Source: Variovorax sp. ZS18.2.2
GTDB taxonomy: Bacteria; Pseudomonadota; Gammaproteobacteria; Burkholderiales; Burkholderiaceae_C
Direction of reading: 5' to 3'
Assembly: GCF_024701975.1 (NCBI RefSeq)
Contig: NZ_JANLNM010000001.1
Span: 1,612,001-1,676,000, forward strand
DNA: 64,000 bases
Position numbers and translations under genes: made by a program. Of this stretch, positions 61,769 through 64,000 are shown one piece after another. The notes beneath the pieces are model-generated. The model searched no databases and was not told the origin of the DNA. It saw only the letters and a list, made by a program, of their open reading frames with translations. Position 1 is the stretch's first letter, and each line of letters begins with the position of its first letter.

Positions 61769-62880
61769 GAGGTTGAGTATCCCATTGCGTTGCGCGCCAA
61801 CCGGGCAAGCAGCGTGGCCTGCGTGGCCGTTGGCCCCGAGGACGAAGCGATCGGTCCGAGCGCGCGCAGTGCGGCTTCGTAGCCGCGGTCGGGGTACGGC
61901 GCGCGCCACGCGTCCTTGATGCGCTCGCCGCCATCGGGGGCGACGATCACGGCCGCAAAACGATCGGCGGCCGCGGCTTGCAGCAGCGATGCAAGTCCAG
62001 TGGCCGCGACGCTGTGCACCAGCACCACAGGCTGCGACTGCACACGATCCAGCCATTCGAGCAGCACGTCGCGGTGCCATTCGAGTTGGTGTGCGGCTTC
62101 GCGCTTGGGCTTGTCGCTTTTGCCGAAGCCGATGAGGTCGGGCACCAGCGTTTGCAGCCCCTGCGCGCCGACGAGATGGCGGAAGAAGTAGCCCCATTCG
62201 CCGGGGCCGTGCAGGCAGAGACAGGAGGCCCGTTGGCCATCTCCGCCCGACGCGCCCTCTTCGTCCACAAAGTGCAGGCGCCAGCCCTGCAGGCTTGGCA
62301 GGTCCTGCACGTAGTGCGGCGCGAAGGCGTAGCCACTCAGCGCTGCGAAGCGCTCGGCCGGCGTGCGCAGCGCATCGTCGCGCAAGGGCTCGGCCTGCTC
62401 GCGCGCCACACTGCGCCGCTGCTGGAAGAAGCCCTGCAGCACCGCAGCGCATTCCTCCGCGAGCACCCCACCCTGCACCTGCGTGCGGTGATTCAGACGC
62501 GGCTCGGCGAACAGATCGAGCACCGATCCCGCCGCGCCGGTCTTGGGATCGGCCGCGCCGAACACCACCCGCGCCAGCCGCGAATGCAACATCGCGCCCG
62601 CGCACATCGCACAGGGTTCGAGCGTGACGAACAGCTCGCAGCCGTCGAGCCTGTAGTTGCCCAGCGCGGCGGCACCGGCGCGCAGCGCGTTGATCTCGGC
62701 ATGGGCGCTCGGGTCGTGTTGCGCCACGGGTGTGTTGCGGCCGGTCGCGATGACCTGGCCGTCCTTGACCAGCACCGCGCCCACCGGCACCTCGCCGGCT
62801 TCGGCCGCAAGGCGCGCCTCGGCCAGCGCGAGCGCCATCCAATGCGCGTCGTTCGTCTGCGATGGCAACTCAGTTGTCAT
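61765..62880 (-). CDS. tadA: tRNA adenosine(34) deaminase TadA fused to a degenerate alpha/beta hydrolase
   Basis: A 371-residue fusion. Residues 10-160 are TadA, which makes inosine at the wobble position of tRNA-Arg(ACG). The zinc and catalytic residues are intact: His60-Ala-Glu62 and Pro89-Cys90-x-x-Cys93. Residues about 180-371 resemble haloalkane-dehalogenase-type hydrolases: SGYAFAPHYVQDLPSLQGWRLHFVDEEG, CLHGPGEWGYFFRHLV, VPDLIGFGKSDKPKR, APYPDRGYEAALRAL. Yet the nucleophile elbow reads HSVAATG, without the Asp or G-x-S-x-G, the lid is absent and no final His remains, so the module is probably not catalytic. ATG 62880 overlaps the next gene by 11 bases. Confidence 0.9.
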   Translation of the reverse strand: MTTELPSQTNDAHWMALALAEARLAAEAGEVPVGAVLVKDGQVIATGRNTPVAQHDPSAHAEINALRAGAAALGNYRLDGCELFVTLEPCAMCAGAMLHSRLARVVFGAADPKTGAAGSVLDLFAEPRLNHRTQVQGGVLAEECAAVLQGFFQQRRSVAREQAEPLRDDALRTPAERFAALSGYAFAPHYVQDLPSLQGWRLHFVDEEGASGGDGQRASCLCLHGPGEWGYFFRHLVGAQGLQTLVPDLIGFGKSDKPKREAAHQLEWHRDVLLEWLDRVQSQPVVLVHSVAATGLASLLQAAAADRFAAVIVAPDGGERIKDAWRAPYPDRGYEAALRALGPIASSSGPTATQATLLARLARNAMGYSTS

Positions 62881-63106
62881 CCGGCATCTTGCGCGCCTGC
62901 GCCGCGGCGTCGAGCGCGTCTTTCACCTGCTGCTGAACCTGCTGGCTCTGCGTGCGCACATCGACTGGCGCCGCTCCGGGTGCTGGGGCCGCGGCACCAG
63001 CCACGGACGGCAACACGGGCGCCACCGCCGTCGTCAGTTGCTTCTTGGCGATCAGACCGACGATCACGAGCGCCAGCACCAGCCCGAGCAATCCGAACAC
63101 GCGCAT
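62870..63106 (-). CDS. Small membrane-anchored hypothetical protein
   Basis: A 78-residue protein with an N-terminal hydrophobic segment (VFGLLGLVLALVIVGLIAKK, residues 3-22), a Pro/Ala linker (LPSVAGAAAPAPGAAP) and a Gln-rich helical end (DVRTQSQQVQQQVKDALDAAAQARKMPDDN). It looks like an anchor with an outward or inward helix. GGAAG lies about eight bases before ATG 63106; a longer frame starting inside the upstream gene lacks support. It overlaps tadA by 11 bases and is only one base from the PaiB-like gene. Confidence 0.75.
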   Translation of the reverse strand: MRVFGLLGLVLALVIVGLIAKKQLTTAVAPVLPSVAGAAAPAPGAAPVDVRTQSQQVQQQVKDALDAAAQARKMPDDN

Positions 63107-63107
63107 C

Positions 63108-63752
63108 TCAGCTTCCTTCCGCCACGGGTGCTTCGGCATTCATGCCGAGCCGGTCCATCCACACGGCCAGCGCCTGCTCGTCCGGCGTGCCGGCTCCGTA
63201 CATGGCGCGCATGGCCGCATGCGATTCCTTGCGATGCTGGTTGATCTTGACCTTGCACTGCAGCGCGGTCACCTTCAGCTCGAAGCCGACGATGCCGTTG
63301 AGCATCTTGAGCTGGAACTCCTCGCCCAGGTCGCGCCACTGCTGCGCGTAGGCGGGCTCGTGTTCGCCGATGAGCTTCTTGAGCAGCGCGTCTTTCTCCA
63401 TGGGCTCCTCCACCAGCCGGGCCTCGACCGTGCAGTGCACCGCGAGGTAGTTCCATGTCGGCACGCGCGCCAGGTCGGGATAGACCTGGGGCGACAGGTA
63501 CGAATGCGGCCCGAGGAAGGTCGCAACCGCCTGCGGCCGCGCCTGCAGGTAGCGCCAATGCGGGTTCGGCTTGGCGCAATGCCCCCACAACACCAGCTCG
63601 TCGCCCTCGCCCGCCTCCGCCACCAGCGGCAGGTGCGTGACGAACGGCAGGCCGTCGTTGTCGTTCGAGATCAGGCTCGCGAACGGGCGCGAGCGCATCA
63701 ACTCCAGCGCGATGGCCGGGTCCTTGGCATTGAACTGCGGGGGCATGTACAT
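63108..63752 (-). CDS. FMN-binding negative transcriptional regulator, PaiB family
   Basis: A 214-residue protein with the FMN-binding split-barrel pattern of PaiB: MYMPPQFNAKDPAIALELMRSRPFASLISNDNDGLPFVTHLPLV at the N-terminus, LVLWGHCAKPNPHWRYL, FLGPHSYLSPQVYPDLARVPTWNYLAVHCTVEARLV in the middle, and IVGFELKVTALQCKVKINQHRKESHAAM at the end. PaiB represses sporulation and protease genes in Bacillus; in proteobacteria the role is unclear and a redox or FMN-linked enzyme is possible. It heads a run of overlapping minus-strand genes down to ldcA. Confidence 0.92.
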   Translation of the reverse strand: MYMPPQFNAKDPAIALELMRSRPFASLISNDNDGLPFVTHLPLVAEAGEGDELVLWGHCAKPNPHWRYLQARPQAVATFLGPHSYLSPQVYPDLARVPTWNYLAVHCTVEARLVEEPMEKDALLKKLIGEHEPAYAQQWRDLGEEFQLKMLNGIVGFELKVTALQCKVKINQHRKESHAAMRAMYGAGTPDEQALAVWMDRLGMNAEAPVAEGS

Positions 63753-63796
63753 GGGTTTTTTTCCTCGTGGCGAACCCCGATTGTCCCCGAGCCGGC

Positions 63797-64000
63797 CTAT
63801 CTTGCACGCGGCGCTTCCAGGAGCTTGACCATCGCGGTGTAGCCGCGCGCCTTCGCCAGTTGCAGCGGCGTGTTGCCCTGACGGTCGGTCAGCTTCAGGC
63901 TCGCGCCCGCATCGACCAGCGCGGCCAGCGTGCGCTGGTGGCGCGGCCCGCCGTCGCCGAGCACGATCGATTCGATCACCGCCGTCCAGTGCAGGTTGTT
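63797..64000 (-). CDS. Ankyrin-repeat protein, C-terminal end (cut by window edge)
   Basis: The last 67 codons of a protein that begins beyond base 64000. LHWTAVIESIVLGDGGPRHQRTLAALVDAGASLKLTDRQGNTPLQLAKARGYTAMVKLLEAP contains one complete ankyrin repeat (DRQGNTPLQLAKARGYTAMVKLLEA) and part of the one before it. Ankyrin repeats mediate protein contacts. The upstream portion, which may show a signal peptide, is not visible. Confidence 0.85.
   Translation of the reverse strand, partial: NNLHWTAVIESIVLGDGGPRHQRTLAALVDAGASLKLTDRQGNTPLQLAKARGYTAMVKLLEAPRAR

Overview
The window is GC-rich DNA (mostly near 65-70% GC by eye) with dense, often overlapping genes. It looks like chromosome of a beta-proteobacterium of the Burkholderiales, most likely Comamonadaceae and probably Variovorax or a close relative. 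Grounds for this are the bioA-bioF-bioD block, many solute-binding proteins and ABC transporters, lipoproteins whose lipobox Cys is followed by a glycine run, and interspersed palindromic repeats of a kind common in that family. The assignment is inference; there is no rRNA or tRNA gene to settle it.

Layout. 1-6017 (minus): one operon with two flavin monooxygenases, a GNAT acetyltransferase, a fused permease-ATPase and two tandem polar-amino-acid-type binding proteins, a gene set resembling S-alkyl-cysteine recycling operons. 6501-7776: dodecin and an aldo/keto reductase. 7930-11655 (plus): an SsuABC-like sulfonate/nitrate/taurine-type ABC operon, with a palindromic repeat between ATPase and permease, plus an extra amino-acid-type binding protein. 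11683-13213: hipBA toxin-antitoxin module with an operator-like double palindrome. 13282-19583: MFS exporter, cyclopropane fatty acid synthase, cation diffusion facilitator, AraC regulator and divergent aldo/keto reductase. 19712-23050: bioA-bioF-bioD. 23350-31939: two poorly known genes, then a group of secreted hydrolases (phytase-like, carboxylesterase, alpha/beta hydrolase, tannase-like), the last clearly AT-richer than its surroundings. 32055-33760: a quinone-oxidoreductase-like NAD(P)-binding protein and two small proteins.

33840-41458 (minus) is the most instructive region. A nitrilase-superfamily amidohydrolase, a branched-chain/urea/amide-type ABC transporter (binding protein, LivH, LivM-LivG fusion, LivF), a cytoplasmic AmiC-like sensor and an ANTAR antiterminator (AmiR-like) form one locus. 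In front of the first gene there is a sigma70-like promoter, a leader with small hairpins, and an intrinsic terminator whose U-tract runs into the ribosome-binding site. This is an apparently complete antitermination circuit.

41644-44504: LysR regulator divergent from a quinone oxidoreductase and an NmrA-like protein. 44604-46964: a RecB-type nuclease fused to an XPD/DinG-type iron-sulfur helicase, with a perfect CTGT-N8-ACAG LexA-type box at its start. 47047-53669 (plus): a translationally coupled signalling operon (CHASE3 hybrid kinase with three receivers, CheR, receiver-less CheB, a second hybrid kinase, a single receiver) behind a palindrome. 53692-60171: secreted proteins, including a CAP-domain lipoprotein and the paired DUF1501/DUF1800 proteins, and an adenylate cyclase-FHA protein. 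60436-64000: a small conserved protein, LD-carboxypeptidase with a His-rich tail, TadA fused to a degenerate alpha/beta hydrolase, a small membrane protein, a PaiB-like FMN-binding protein and the end of an ankyrin-repeat protein.

No CRISPR array, insertion sequence, prophage, rRNA or tRNA was seen.
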